DNA from: Steinernema hermaphroditum
Taxonomy: Eukaryota; Nematoda; Chromadorea; Rhabditida; Steinernematidae
Assembly: GCA_030435675.1 (NCBI GenBank)
Contig: CM059623.1
Span: 274,012 to 338,011, forward strand
Direction of reading: 5' to 3'
DNA: 64,000 bases
Of the stretch, positions 31,651 through 45,271 are shown one piece after another; the first letter of the stretch is position 1, and the number at the start of each line of letters is the position of its first letter. The notes beneath the pieces are model-generated. The model was not told the DNA's origin. It ran no database searches and saw only the letters and a list, made by a program, of their open reading frames with translations. Both the position numbers and the translations under genes were made by a program.

Positions 31651-34205
31651 TGTTTTTCACTGATAGACTATTTGGTGTCCTGCTATCTCTTATCCTAAAA
31701 GGCGCGAAATCGCGCACAGCAGTGTTTATTCTCTCTACAGGCAACCTATGGGTTACAGAAGTCTCTAGAAAGATCATCTATAGGGTAATTAGACCAGGAG
31801 GACAGCCGTTTCCAGCTGATAAGAACAGGTCTACTTAGCTCTTTCAGATCACTACCACTAACTCAAAGTCACGCCATTGTACATCCTATGGTAACGGGTC
31901 CAAATCCGCTTATTTCCCTCAAAGCCTCTTTCTCGCTATTCCGGACAAAGTCCGGCGCCAAGAAGCGGAAGTGGCGGCCAACTCATCGCTCCGGACGATC
32001 GCCGACTTCATCGTGACTTCGACGTCATCGCGCCGCTTCTTCTTCTTCTTCTCACGGGCGTCAGAACGCGCGAACACACAATAAATAACTAATGGCCTCT
32101 GCGTAACAGAGCGCGACAGTCGATGATCGCTCTCTAGTGGATGCCCGAAACGACGCCAAGGGCCAAAGGTGCGCGTCGAATTATTTATGGAAGAGATGTT
32201 TTTGAGCAGATTTCAGATGAGGCAAACAGAAAATAGACGCGATGAAAGTCGACTCAAAGAAGACCGGGTTGCGTAAAGAGGTCGTAAACATGGGGATTAT
32301 GTGAGTTAGAGAAAGATGAGATGGAAGTTCAGAAGGTAAAGGTTTGAAGCATTGATGGCGCGAATTTGATATGAATCCGAATGGGTCGGGAGAAACCCGC
32401 ACTGACACAGCAATCTTAGCTCAACGCTTGAATAAACAAGACCTTTTTAGGACCAAGAATGAAATGGATACGCGAGAGGAATGTGAAGGTCTGATAAGTG
32501 AGAAAACACGATGTCTCTACACCATTGAGTCCAATAATTTCTTGCTCAAATCTCCATTTTTTGCAAAGTTCGTTCACCCCATTCCATAGCTTTATCAACG
32601 ACTTGCTTAAATTTAAAGCGTGATTCACTTCATCGAAAGCAGAGATCTTCTTCGCCGCCACTCCCGCTCGCCCACTTTCCAGGCTTTCGCATTTTCCCAC
32701 AAAACAAACGCTCGAAATAAGGCTCTTAAACGCGCAGAGACAAAGCCGCGATTTGCGTCGAATCGGCGCTACGTCATCTTCTCCGGGAAAACGGGCGCTT
32801 AGGTCTTCCTGTAACGCAGTTAAAATCGCCGCGCCGCGGATTATTCTCGATCCTGCAGACGACTAGATTTCCCGTAAACGACAAACAGCCACAAAATGAG
32901 TTCCTTCCTTTAGGAATGCGCATTCCTGCCGGGAGTTCTCCAGGAATAGCCACGGACGGAGCACTCTGAGTGCATCCGAGGACGCCATTTCTCAGAGATC
33001 CTTCCCCGGCGACCTTCTTGGCTGCTTGGCCGGGCCGTAAATGGGGAAATCTCGTAATCAAGTTTGCTCTATAATTAACCCTAAAACGGGGAATCGTTTC
33101 CTGTCGTGAGGTCAGCAATGTTTCGAGGGTAAACATGTGCCCCGGAGCCATAACTCTTTGAATTCATCTACACAAGATCTGTGCGGCGATCAACTAAGCC
33201 TGATTGGAAAGGACACCTCAGGAAATCTGGTTATGTCCAGGGGAAAACAACGTTTCCGATGAGGTCAGAGAAATGTGCAGCGCACAAACATGCGTAAACA
33301 GCAATCTAAATCCAATTTCTCTCATTCCTATAATCGCATCGTTTCCTGCGATGTCGAACGGCATCCAAGCCATAAACACATGTTTTGCATAAACAGGAAT
33401 AAGGAGTGCTTATCCTGAGTTATTTAGCAATGAGAGCGAGAGGTTTCCTCCAGAAGTTCGACGTCTTCTTTAAAATACACTGCCCATCCTCGTTTAATTA
33501 ACATCGATCCCCTCGAGATGTTCTTCTACTTTCGGCGGATTATCGGCAGATGAAGTCATCACCAGCGGATCATCGAGCAATTTTGGGCACATTTCTAGTT
33601 ACCCTCATTGGCTTAAATAGCCGGGAGGATAATGAGACTGTTTATATTTTGGGCGACTTTGTGCCTTTGAGTAGCTTGATGAGATTATCTTCCATAAGAG
33701 CTTCCATTCTTTCGTATGGCTTAAAAACATAGAACAGCCATTCTACTTTGAGGGACAAGCATGGATTCTCTAGTTGAGGAAACCGAAAGGCGTCATCACC
33801 GGTTATTTTTGAACAACACTTCATTTTGTGGCGATTCATCTTCTACGGACATGCTTGTTTCTCTTTGACTCTCTGCGTCATCACTATCATTTTCGAAGGT
33901 CGCTATTAAACAGCCAGAAACGAGCAAACACTGGATTGCGATATAAGTAATGTCGCACTTTTGTAGTCATCGTTATGCCCATACTTATCGCGTTCACTTG
34001 TTGGATGAGCAAAATTGGCCTACTTAGCAGTTCACACGTCGCATTTCAATAACATCCGACATTCCCAGTGATCTTGTTGCTTTTTGAAGGCCAAACGGGA
34101 CTGTTAGATAGAGTAGAGAGAGTTGTTTTAGAAATAACTTTGAACATATTGGTTGAACTGACAAGAGAACATTTAAAGGTCGAGCTAGGTTGATTAATAT
34201 ACTAT

Positions 34206-34497
34206 ATGGAGACCAGGGTTGTGCGGAAGTAATCCGGAAGTCGGAACCGGAAGAAACGGCTCGAGGCAGGTTCGAACCCCCCTGAGACCAAGCATTTTTA
34301 TCGTCGGTTTAAGACAGCCATTTTATTAACATAGTTTTTCTTTTGACATAAAAGACAGAAGAAAAACTTTGCGACTAGTGTCAAATGAAAATGACTGAAG
34401 ATAAAAATGTCAGTCCTCAGGGTGGATTCGAACCCGCCTCGGGCCGTTTCTTCCGGTTCCGGACACACGCATTATTCCGCACAACCCTGATGGAGAC
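34206..34497. mobile_element. hAT-type MITE with 8-bp target duplication and B-box-like arms
   Basis: The element 34214-34489 (276 bp) starts CAGGGTTGTGCGGAAGTAAT and ends with the complement, AACCCTG. Perfect 8-bp duplication ATGGAGAC at 34206-34213 and 34490-34497. CAGGGTTG ends and 8-bp duplication are diagnostic of hAT. Both arms contain GGTTCGAAC-type sequence (GGTTCGAACCC on the left, GGATTCGAACCC on the right), the consensus of a pol III B box. Confidence 0.9.
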
Positions 34498-34499
34498 GA

Positions 34500-34580
34500 T
34501 AGATGGGCAGCCGTGTCAATCTATCCGGGTCACGAATAGGTTGGATGGACGGATCGGTTGAACTGCCGATCTGGCCACTT
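34500..34580. repeat. Family C dispersed repeat, copy 2
   Basis: CGGGTCACGAATAGGTTGGA and GGACGGATCGGTTGAACTG recall family C elsewhere. Confidence 0.4.
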
Positions 34581-34589
34581 GAAACTTTG

Positions 34590-35955
34590 AAAATATCGGT
34601 CGTACTGGCATTGCTGGAAACATTTAAAGGTTGGACTACATTCGGTCAAAGTCGATGAAAGATAGGGTATGCAGACGATAGTAGGCACAGTAATGCACTA
34701 ATCCCTATGGATGTCGATAAAAGACAGGCGATGCAGCAGACAGACAGCACAGTAACCAGTATGGATGTAGCGCTAAACACTGTGCATTTAGAGAAGGTTT
34801 ATAGAGGGACAATGTGCGGTATTAGCATTGAGAAGTCGATTCTGTGGAAAAAAAAACGGGTAAAAACTATCACTTATTTTTAGTGAGTCAGGTTGCCCGT
34901 ACACATTTGAAATGATCCCTTGATTCCTGTTCTGTTCTAGCGACTCTTCTAGACTTCTAACTCGACATAACATCTGTTAGATACAAATCTAGAATCTCAG
35001 ATCAAAATATCCGTCGTTCAGCGCTTGCTCCAATCTAATTTAGTGTGGATTTCTAGGTAAACGGATCCAATTTCATCTATTTTTACGCTCTTTTCTGATC
35101 TTTCGCCGAGCGCTCTCCCTCCCTGCGTCACTCAATTAATTAAGCATAAATCGAGCATTGAATTATGACTCGAACCCGCACCACACACCAACGCCACCCC
35201 ACCTGCCGACACCTGTTTTGTGCCACTCTGACGCAAATCCAAAAGTGCGCAACGAAGCAAAAGAGAGATATCGTATCCTTCGGTGCACTCCCTAAACAGA
35301 GAAGATTGAAATGCGGCGACATAGTATTCATTTCATCGCATATGCATTAAAATCGTTCGAAAGCGGCCGCGAATCCTACGCTTCTAAGGACGCTCCTAAT
35401 GGAAAAGAGCTGATCTTTGCATGCGCCAACGGAGGGAAAGTCCATCGCGGAGACGCGTAATGGGACGCGTCCGAGGGTCCCGGAGGGATTCGAGGAGTTT
35501 GATCGTTCGGGTGGAATGCGGAGACGAGAGGACAACTCTTTCTTCGAGGTGATTAAAAAGTTCAAAGAAAAAAGGAAGGGAAAATTTGGAAAAAAGGAGT
35601 ATACATGGAGAGACTTACAGGGGCAAGAGGGCCATAAGGGCTAAAGAAGGATGAAAGCCCATAGCACCATCCTCTCAAGTGTAGGATATTCCAAGGGTTT
35701 TGGAAAATTTGAATCATTTTGAATCATATCGTCTATCTCTCTGGTCCACTGCATGTTGCTCGACGAGATCTGCCGAGGCAGCAATAGTCAGCGGTCTATA
35801 AAAGCGGTATTCTTTTTTTCTCTTCTCTATGTCCGGTTTTTCGTGAAGTCGAAACCCACAACCCTTGTAAAGTTCGTACTTCCATATCCATTGTTGGCAG
35901 CATCAAAAAGTGGTTTCGTTCCCACCAGGTCACATGTTCGCACCTGACTTTCCCG
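34590..35955. other. Gene-free stretch
   Basis: No family or repeat recognised beyond a short duplicated AGTCGATGAAAGA / ATGTCGATAAAAGA-type patch near 34645-34730. Confidence 0.4.
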
Positions 35956-35965
35956 CCACGTTCGA

Positions 35966-36250
35966 TTTATCGCCTTCTACGCAATCGGCGTTTCCTTTCG
36001 GACATATTCTGGATTGGTCGTGACTCATTCCTTTCGGGGGCCTTTCCGGCAAACCACAATCTATAGACCCTTTAGACTATTCCGTGACTCATGGCGGACA
36101 TCCTCTTCCCAAAAAATACATCGAAATTATCGCCTTCTACGCATTTCAGACAGCTTCTAGAACTGTCATGACTCATTCAGAAGGGCCTATCCGGCCATCG
36201 CTATTTACAGACCCTTTACTGACTCATGACGGACATCCTTTCCCAAGAAA
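35966..36250. repeat. Tandem duplication, ~150 bp unit, two copies
   Basis: Unit with TTATCGCCTTCTACGCA, TGACTCATTC, CCGGC, AGACCCTTTA, TGACTCATG(G/A)CGGACATCCT and TCCCAA occurs at 35966-36117 and 36128-36250, with about 20% divergence. No coding content. Confidence 0.75.
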
Positions 36251-36254
36251 GACA

Positions 36255-37735
36255 TCAAAAGCCCCGACCTCTTCTAACTCCACTACCGTACTCCATCCCA
36301 AATTGAATTGCTGCGTTCGATGCCAAGGACCTTCTTCTAATGGAATCCTCCAATTTCCCGAATCTCTGTTTTGTGGAACGCACTTCTAATCAGGGGGCCT
36401 GCACAAACAGACTAATTAACCTTGGCGCCGCCAGACCTCCACCGTAGCGGGCCGCCACTCAACGCCCCGAAAACAACGCTCTCTCCGAAGAGATTCGATT
36501 TCGGAAGTGCACTTCTGAGGCTTGTGACGCAGACAACTCCTTAATAGCCGAGGCGAAGGCGTCTTTGAACTCTCCGGAAAGAGTGACTTTCGAATTGAGT
36601 CACTCAAATTATAAAAAATTCATTTGTTGTGCTGGATATTTTTAGGGCAAATTGAAATGTAAATGTCCGTCGCTGACGTAGAATACGACAATTAAAAGAA
36701 TTAATTGGGGTGCAAGCGTTCGCACTCGTGATCCGGTGAGAATTACACAGAGATGCACTTTGATTTCAGCCTGAACGGAGGCACTTTTTGGAGGGTCAAA
36801 GGAGGGGGCAAAAATACGGGTTATACAAGTGGCTACAAGATGACATTTTGGCATCAAAATTGGCTGTCAATGTGGACGATCAAACGGCGTTTCTCGCTTA
36901 TTGTAGCCTAAAGTGATAAGTGAGTTATCCCAGTCACCGACTACATCATCGAGACCCACTTTTGCACTAAAATCTCATTTGTTTTCAGTCACTATTTCAA
37001 GCAGTGTACTCGCTTTTGGTCTCTTAACTCGGCTTATCTTTGGACGCTGTGTTATTCGATTTGCCAACTCCACAACTCAATTCTTTTTGTAGCTCTAATC
37101 GGATTGGTGAAACCCGGTTTCGGACTGAAATCGAATTTTCGTGATTTGAGCTTAGAAACTTTCAGGGTGAACCATGTGACATGTTCTGGGTAGCTACGAG
37201 GAAACGTATACGCCATCAACAGGTTGGAGACATAGGTCTTTAAGTCGGAGCCTTCAAACTTCGGAATCAGACCCTCAGTGGAACAAGTGAACAATATTTT
37301 TGTACCAAATACTCAGTTTTTTACAATGACACAATGAGTGATAAGGCTAGGTTCTTCTAGTAGATGTCTTTCGAATGCGTCTACTAGACGAAAAAAAGTG
37401 AAAACTGGATTCGTGCAAACGAAGTGCACTGTTCCTTCAAAACATCAGGCACATTATTCGCTGAGAAAATAAATCGTAAAAATAAGAAAAGAAATGAAAA
37501 TTCACACCCCTATGGCTTTAGTTCATCTTCTAAGAAAAAAAGCGCATGTGAAGTTATTTCGCAGGATTAATGCACAACCTACATCCAAATCTTTCTTTCT
37601 AACCTATGAGGAGTACCATACGCATCAGCTAAAGCGAATAAAACAAACAGCTACAGAAATTGGAAGCGAAGATAGGGGCGTTCGGGTCATCCACGTCATG
37701 TCTTAACCTTTTGGATTTGGAGACGTTTTGAGTTC
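36255..37735. other. Gene-free stretch
   Basis: No gene or repeat supported. Confidence 0.4.
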
Positions 37736-37741
37736 ATTCAT

Positions 37742-38090
37742 TTGTGTCCCCTGCCATCGGTCGGGTCGTTCGTTCAATCTTTCAGAAATGGGTTGAGTGA
37801 GCGGTTGTTCTCGACCGTCGTTGTTGGCGCAATCATTGCCCCGGCTCCCAGAAGGCCTGGAACACCAGGGAGCCGTAGTTCCAACGTCTCGCCAAGAATA
37901 CAGTCACCAAGAAGGACCACCCGCGATGCCAGGAGAAGCCGAAGTCCACGCAAGCTGTTCTGATGATGTTGTCACCGTGTACCGGACCTGTTCCGTTCAC
38001 TGTGCTTCCCGCACCACCAGAGAAACCACCGCGTACTCTGATCTCGTGCCCTGTGCCGAAGGCCGCCGACTACGGAGTAATTCTGTGCTT
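37742..38090. repeat. Family B dispersed repeat, copy 2
   Basis: Begins TTGTGTCCCCTGCCATCGGT and carries GAGTGAGCGGTTGTTCTCGA, CTCCCAGAAGGCCTGGAACA and CCGACTACGGAGTAATTCTG, in the order of copy 1 (19093-19640). Confidence 0.75.
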
Positions 38091-38099
38091 CTAAAGGCT

Positions 38100-41000
38100 C
38101 ATAAGACGACGTTGATTCAAGAAGGGAAACGCCAAACAAGCTGCGCCAACGCTCCAGCCAACGCATGTGATATTCCATCTCTGCCTACAAACTACCGTCC
38201 ATCTTTTGTAGTCTCCGCTTACATCAGCGACGGAAACCTCCATCTCTGCACTTCCTTCTAAAATTGCATTTTGTTGTTTACAGCGCCGATCCTTTTTAGA
38301 CGGACACTCAACAATTCGTACTTCTCGTGTCCTCCGCTCGCAAATTGAACGCACAAAGACGCAAAATACACTTAGAAATTGTTTTGATGGAACCACGTAC
38401 TACGTCTACCCTAACTTCGTCATCAAACCGACCTGAACTTCTTGTAGAGGGTCCTCTGCAGGAGACTTGTCAATCTGAAATAAAATGGCAATTCGAATCG
38501 AGCTCAAAACAAGAGGATTCCACGAAAATGGCGCGCAAATCGCGGGACGAAACGAAAATAGCAGCTTGGAAGAATAAAGATTAGTTGGACGGCTGGAGAC
38601 ATCAGAAGGAGGAGAAGGACATCTCGAGGTGTTTTTCCAAAATAACGCTCCCGGAGGGAGTTGAAAGACGAACTTGTGTAAACACTTGTAACTCGATAAG
38701 ACGGTGAACGGTGTGCTGATCAATGGTGCTTTCGAAGGGGTCGAAGAACTAGACCCAAAAGTTGGAGTTGCCTTAGAGGTTCTACGATAGGATTAGAAGC
38801 TATTCGATAGTGAGACTGAGAAGACTGAGACCTATGGGACAGAACCTTTGATCCATCCGTCTTATGGCGATCATTTTGAATCCAGAAAAGCACTGGTCCG
38901 TATCACAAAGGAAGTGGTTAGGCTTTTATTTCAGCCCACGTGGTACATAAAAGCTCAAGGAAGACCTTCATCTCATGTTGGAAAGCTCGCACAACTTAGA
39001 GCTATATCGTCAGTGCCCCTCTTGTTCATTTTTGTAGCTATTAAGTTAGCATTTTGCGTATGTTCGTTATTTACGAATATCAATCCGAAAACAGAGCCTA
39101 CAAAACAGAGTATTTTTAGTCGAAAATGACATCTCGAACTGGATGATGTGTTTCCGCGATTGTGCCTTTCTCGTAAACACCCAATTAGAGGGAGCCAATT
39201 AACAGAGCTATTTCGGAATGGAGGGCAAAAAGTGGCGTTTGTCATGGCTGCACTCGTGTGAATGGTAAACACTTTAAGTTGTATTTTTACTCACTGGACC
39301 GTTCCGGGAAGGCGGTTTGTTTTTGGGAAAGGACAGAGTCAATTACCGAGAGGAGGTAGGTGGTCGCAGGAGTGCACCGATGACTGACTAATAACGTAGC
39401 TGCGTGCTTTGTGAAGAATGCTTGAAGAAGTGAGCGAAATTTTTTGAATGAAAAGGCGCAAAAACATTTCCCGGAAGTTTTTGCGGTGTTTGTGCAATTT
39501 GAGAATTAACCGAAAACATAAATTATTCGGCGTTTTTCCGATTAAGAAAGATGGGAATAATAATGCGTTGCGTCACGAAAGGCGGGGGAAGGGGCAAAAA
39601 GGGGTAAATGTTTCTGCAGATTTTGGGAGATTAAGAAGCAAGTGGACTGGGATTGTCCTCAAGAGGTAGGAGGGTTGATTTTGGGTACGGTAATGGCACT
39701 GCTGAGAGAAAATATCCGTTTCAGCAAGAAGGAATCAACAAGCGCCGGTGCTCCCACTGCTCCCACCGCGATGTCCCTGCTTGGCAGATATCCTTCCCTT
39801 TTGGCATCTGTCTGGTAGGCAGATGTTGTTTCCAATGACTGTCTGATGAATGTCTCAAGCCCCCCTCTTTGTCTGTCAGACAAATGCTGCAAACGATTAT
39901 TTCCGAACGAGGACGGCAATCATTGTGCCAAGTGAGCCTGTCTGAAATTGGTCGGTTTCTAATTTTCTTCCACCGCTTCACACTGGTTCATACTTCACAA
40001 ACGTGAATGTCATCGTTTAGAACATTTGTCTACCAGACCGACGCCGAAAGGTGTACTCAGATCAGCAAAAGAAACATCTTCCGCTCAAGCTCTATCATTC
40101 TTCTAAAATCGTTTTGCATTTCCTTTTACTCGAAACCGGTTAATCTAATTTTAGATCTAACCTAATTTGCAGATGCAAGCGGCTCCCTATGTTCCGCGCA
40201 AATTACACTCAAATTCCCAGAATTGCCCACACGCATCCCCTCAAAACACAAATTTAGAACGTTCCAATTTCGTCCAGAATTAGCGAAGCGCGCGACGGCA
40301 AGAAATCGTAATTCTCGATGTCCGCCATCGAGGGAATCCCTCGGGAGGCCGTGAAGTGAAATCCCGCAAAGTTGAGACTCCAATTGACGATTCGATGTTC
40401 GTCACGCGATGCCGCAGCGACAATGTTGCGAAAACGAGCGCGCCGGCGACGGGAAAACAAGCTTAAAATAAAGCAAAACAGAAGTGGAATTTGGGACAGA
40501 GCGCGGGAGGAAGTGGAGGGCCGAGCCGAGCCGAGCCGAGGCCGAAACGGAAAGGGGGAGTTCCGGGCGCTGCGGGTACGAGAATGCGAAAATGATGGAT
40601 TGTTAAGATTGTTGGGAAACAAGACGGAACAAGAGACATTTGCATAGTAAGTTAAAACGTTGGAAAGAAAGAATGTATGCATGTGGGGGGGGGAGAGTTC
40701 AAGGAAGTGATCTACCTTGTTTTAGCTTACTATGCAGAAGGTAATTCCCTCGTTTGCATTACAAAAGCATCGAGATTTGCCAGTGCGGTTTGGATAATAT
40801 GACCTGCGAGAATCTGACAAACAAAAAATTCAATTGTAGTCCAATCGACAAGCCTTGAACCCGAACTAACCTCCCAAAATGTGTACCACTCTGTGCGTAC
40901 TTTACAGCTTATTACTGAACATCGAGGAAGTGGTAACCAACAAAACAGCCCACTTCATAATTTCTACCCATAATTTTCTCCTAATAACCTTTGTGGCCTT

Positions 41001-41360
41001 GTCCGAAGCTTTTCGTATTGCGTACTTTTCGCGCGAAATGTTTTCAGACTCTGACTGGATTGCCCTACTCCTACTTCTACGTCATGCCCATTAATAATGC
41101 TTTATTAGCATTTGCATAAATGTCCAATAAGCAAACATTTTAGCGCACAAACATGCCTATAAATGTCAGGTAGGTTGTAGTTTTCGCGACGACCATGCAG
41201 GTTCAATTTAAACTCAAAGATCGCTTGTTAATCTGAAAGATTCCTGAATGAAATACTCCAATTCATGTCTAGCCTGTCTACGTCGTTTGCGTCAGAATGC
41301 TACAATTTCTGCAAGAGCGACGGCAAATGCAGATTTTGGATTTGAGGCCAAGGGAACTCC
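38100..41360. other. Gene-free stretch
   Basis: No gene supported. A GCCGAGCCGAGCCGAGCCGA pentamer run lies near 40523 and a G9 run near 40684. Confidence 0.4.
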
Positions 41361-41365
41361 TGAAT

Positions 41366-41450
41366 GGGTTGGTACAAAACATGGACCTGGATGAGTGGTA
41401 GAAAGCATGGATGGACAGGAAAACAGGGTGATCGCGGCGGGATCAATTTC
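41366..41450. repeat. ATGGGTA-family repeat, copy 2
   Basis: GGGTTGGTACAAAACATGGA, GAGTGGTAGAAAGCATGGAT and GGGTGATCGCGGCGGGATC match 5818-5920 in order. Confidence 0.6.
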
Positions 41451-41459
41451 ATGAAAAAT

Positions 41460-42245
41460 GAAAAAATGAAAAGCAAGGCTGTCCATCCTCCAGAATCACG
41501 GAAACACTCCAAAACTGCCTAAAGGTCCCACATGGATGGACTATTTTATCACGTTTTCTTTAGCTTTCTTACTATAGGACTTAATTCAATTTGAGGGCGA
41601 ACTAAAAACAGAGAAAAAAGTGAGCTTTCCTTGACCCAATTACAAGTACAGCCTAACCAGGTTTCGGAATGTGAACCGGAAGTCCAGAGATTAGATATAT
41701 CAATGCACTTTCTTTTTTAATTTGGCCAATTATGAAGCGAAACAAAACCGACATTTCCTTTTCTTTTGGCACAATTCCTAGATGTGTTTATAAACCTTTG
41801 CGTCAGACCTAAAATAGACATTCCTAGAGCTCCATTTCAAACATCCCGGCCTCTCCCTAATCCCAGCATTTCGTCTCGCCCTCGCCTCCCTAATCTGCTC
41901 CACTGGTAATGGTGAAAACAAAGCTTTGCGATCGTTTAAAAAAAAGAAAAGGCAAAGGAGAGAATTGGGGGGTGGTGTTGTGGAATGAAGCTAAAGACGG
42001 TGGTCCTCGAAGAAGGTTAATATGTAATGAAAACGGAAGCTGTTTGGCCGACTCGAGGAGAATGCGAAAGAGGACACGCCAGAGGCTAAAGAACAACGAC
42101 GAGTTTTAGCGAAAACAAGCATCTTGAAGGGACGAAGGTGACAATAGCAATATGAGTGAAATACATGATCTTGTAGGGGTGTATCACGGGAACATGAAGA
42201 TTAATGGGTACGATTTTCAAGAAATTGTGAGACGACAATGCACTG
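41460..42245. other. Gene-free stretch
   Basis: No gene or repeat family recognised. Confidence 0.4.
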
Positions 42246-42249
42246 TGAA

Positions 42250-42728
42250 AGGCAAAGCGCCAACCGACCCATGAACCGTCAACCGGGTCACGGATCGGAA
42301 CTGTTCGCGCCCATCTCAAATGATCAACAGGCCAAGAAGCTCTTTTGGAGCTTAGTGAGCAGAAGCTGAACCACAGTCAACCGGCTCACGGATCGACTGA
42401 ACTAGCCGATCCGATCCGTCTCTGGTCACCTAACCCTATAAGCACCCTACGAAAGATACTAGGTGTGGCACAATTGCCGGGACAGTGATTTTGAACCACA
42501 TTTTTTTGAATTTTGAATCAAATCACTGTGCCGGCAATTGTGCCACACCTAGTATTTTTCGTAGGGTGCTTAGGGTCAGGTATGTGTGTAACGCCTTTTT
42601 GGGGTTGAAGTTCCTGCCTAACCAAGATGTTGTTCATCTTCCATTCACTAAGCTCATCTCAAAGAGCCATCATTGACCAGAGACGGATCGGATCGGCTAG
42701 TTCAGTCGATCCGTGAGCCGGTTGACTT
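42250..42728. mobile_element. Nested palindromes: family C pair around a perfect foldback
   Basis: The outer pair at 42375-42432 and 42676-42728 are inverted copies of family C (CGGCTCACGGATCGACTGAA against TTCAGTCGATCCGTGAGCCG). Between them 42437-42582 is a palindrome with about 58-bp arms (AAGCACCCTACGAAAGATAC, TAGGTGTGGCACAATTGCC, ACAGTGATTT) around a short centre. Typical of a MITE that inserted inside another inverted-repeat element. Confidence 0.85.
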
Positions 42729-42734
42729 GGGGTT

Positions 42735-45265
42735 GAAGTACCTGCCTAACCAAGGACTACCTGTGCGACAATCGCTCGATTTGAGGTGAACACTTTGGAT
42801 AGATCCCTTGTCAGTGAATGGGAGCTTAACCGATTTTGTTAGCTCAATTCTTTAACTTTATGCGCCTCTTATCATTGTGAAGCGGCTTGTCGAAATGGGG
42901 AACGGTCGATCTTCTTGTGGAATAATGGAAAGGCTGCTATGCTCTGTGTTCTTTCAATTCTGATGATCCTTAGCCTACTGTGGTCATTATCCTGTTTTAC
43001 AAACATCCATTCATTAGGGTTAGGAAAAACATGTTAAGACGTGACGCACATGTTTCCACCTGAAACAATCCATGAATGCTAATTAATGTAAGAATTCCAG
43101 GAATCTCACGCATCTGTGTACATGATCACACCCGATGAACATTCTTGAATTGACTCGACTGGACCACAAACTGAAGATCAAAGGTTTTACGTAATGTATC
43201 CGATGTTAGTGTTAAATTTTAATGTCAAAGCTCACGATACGGTAAAGTGGAGGGTCCACAGGAAGCACGTTTCTGTTCGGATGATTGAAACGTGTTTTGC
43301 ACATCTGAAACAAAAACATAAACTATCTACTACGCAAACACCGTCAATAACAAATTACGTCCACGAAACTACGCGAGACAATAACAAACACAGTAATTAC
43401 CACGCAGTTTCCGAAACGGAAACAAATCGGCGGCAAACGGAAATCTCGGTGGCATTTAGGGGGAACGTCTGATTGCAGGAAGTCGGTGAGAATTTCTGTT
43501 GTGGACAGAAACGTTGCATGACTCAGGAAAGATGGTAGGCGCGGGGAAAGCATAAACATTTCCTCCTTTGAACGACGTTGCGATACTATGATAGCAGGAA
43601 CCTTCGGAACATGCAGGTTGTCCCACGAAAGCAACTTTAGACAGAAGTCTTGCATACGTCGAGAAAGCCATCCAGAGATTGAAATACATCGGTCGGTTCC
43701 TTTCCTTTTCCGACTGGTCTCCCGCTTCGATGCTCTCGAAAATGGCTTCCTAGATTTCTGTCTAGATCTCCATTTCCTGGTCAATCCTGTAATAATATCT
43801 TTTTCAACATTCTGTAGGTCTCACTTTCACACGATATTAAAGTATGTGATTGGTGGAACCATGCAGAAGACGTCTACAATTGGAGACTGTCTCGAAAACG
43901 TACGATTTCTTTGAGGAAATGCTCGAATCACCTGTTTTAGGCGGCCTGAAACAGTATGCTAGACGTCTGTAATGAGCCTGGAGACCATATTTTTTATTGG
44001 AACACTTTGAAGTGGTCTCCTCTGTCCTCAAACGTTGTGTTCAAAAGCATTTCAAACCATTCCTTGTGAATATACGATCATTAGACCGCCATCCAGAATC
44101 TGTCATCCATGCACCAATCCCAGAATACCCGTCTATTGCTACCTTCCGAACACGATGTCTAATCGGCGCGTAAACAACGCCTACCTGCGGACTGAGTTCA
44201 AACGCTCGAAGATCGGGGCGAACACGTTATTTTGGCCCATTTTTAGCCCACCGCGGTGACAAAAGACGTCACCGCTTGTTTGCAGCGGCAATTGGGTTTC
44301 GAAGAGGAGAAGTTGAGTGCTGACGTAGGAGACATCTTTGTTCGGAGAAAATTCGATTTGCGGGAAGCGAGACTTAAGTGGGTGCGTGACGGGTTTGATA
44401 AGTGGATGAGTGAGTGGAGTTCGGTGAGATGGAAGAGGATCAAGAATTGGCGAAAACGAAGACGATAGAAGGCCACACAGCGAAAGACGGATTTCTACAT
44501 TTGTCATATAGTACAGGTCACTGAGATACCCATAATTTAAGGCGTCCTTTGAGAGAAGATGATAATCCACAATGAAAACGCCGTGAAAGGACATTCCCTC
44601 GCGGTAACACAAGCGATCATGAGCGCATTTCCCCCATCAGACGACAATACCGTAGTTACAAACTACGCCAGATGTTGCCACTGTCTAACGGACGTGAACA
44701 TACAATAACAAGTACAAGAACAGTGTAGTTCTGGGAAACAAGGTGTTATGGTAAAGTGCAAAGCTATGAAGGAGATAGTGTAGTTCTGAGCGTTGATTGG
44801 CGAAAATTTCAGAGAAACGAGCAGATATCAACGGTCAAGAAATGTCCAATTTGAACGTTTCTCTGTATAATTAAAAGTGCGTTTTTCTACTCAAAACAAG
44901 GAGATAGAGTCGTACTTTGTACATGACAAACTTGTCCGCGTTCTTAGAACCAAGGTGATTTCATAAAACGCAGGTGGTTTCAAGATAATGGGTTGTAGGT
45001 GGCAAACAAAAGCGAACTTTGTGGCAATGTCGTTTGTCGTGGGGACAAATAAAAACTCGGTTATGGGACAACGCCGTGTAGGTGAACTTAACACAAACCA
45101 CGGAACCAATTAGGATAGAGAAGATGTTGGCTTTTAGAGAAGTTGCTCCTCCGAAAGGACAGCAGTAAGGAGACTAAAGGCAAGAAAAAGAAAGGCGTAA
45201 AGATCTTTGCACATTTTCGAATCTTCTTTTATGGTAAGAAATCGATTTGTCGCTTAGAGTCGAGA
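42735..45265. other. Gene-free stretch
   Basis: No gene supported. Open frames at 43344-43784 and 44181-44612 have no family resemblance. Confidence 0.4.
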
Positions 45266-45271
45266 CCGGAC

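Larger units (their letters stand above)
29737..34205. other. Gene-poor stretch
   Basis: No gene that I can support over 4.5 kb. It contains family C sequence at 30420-30490, family D at 31340-31650 and a GC-rich, ACG/CGC-rich patch at 31930-32110. Confidence 0.4.
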
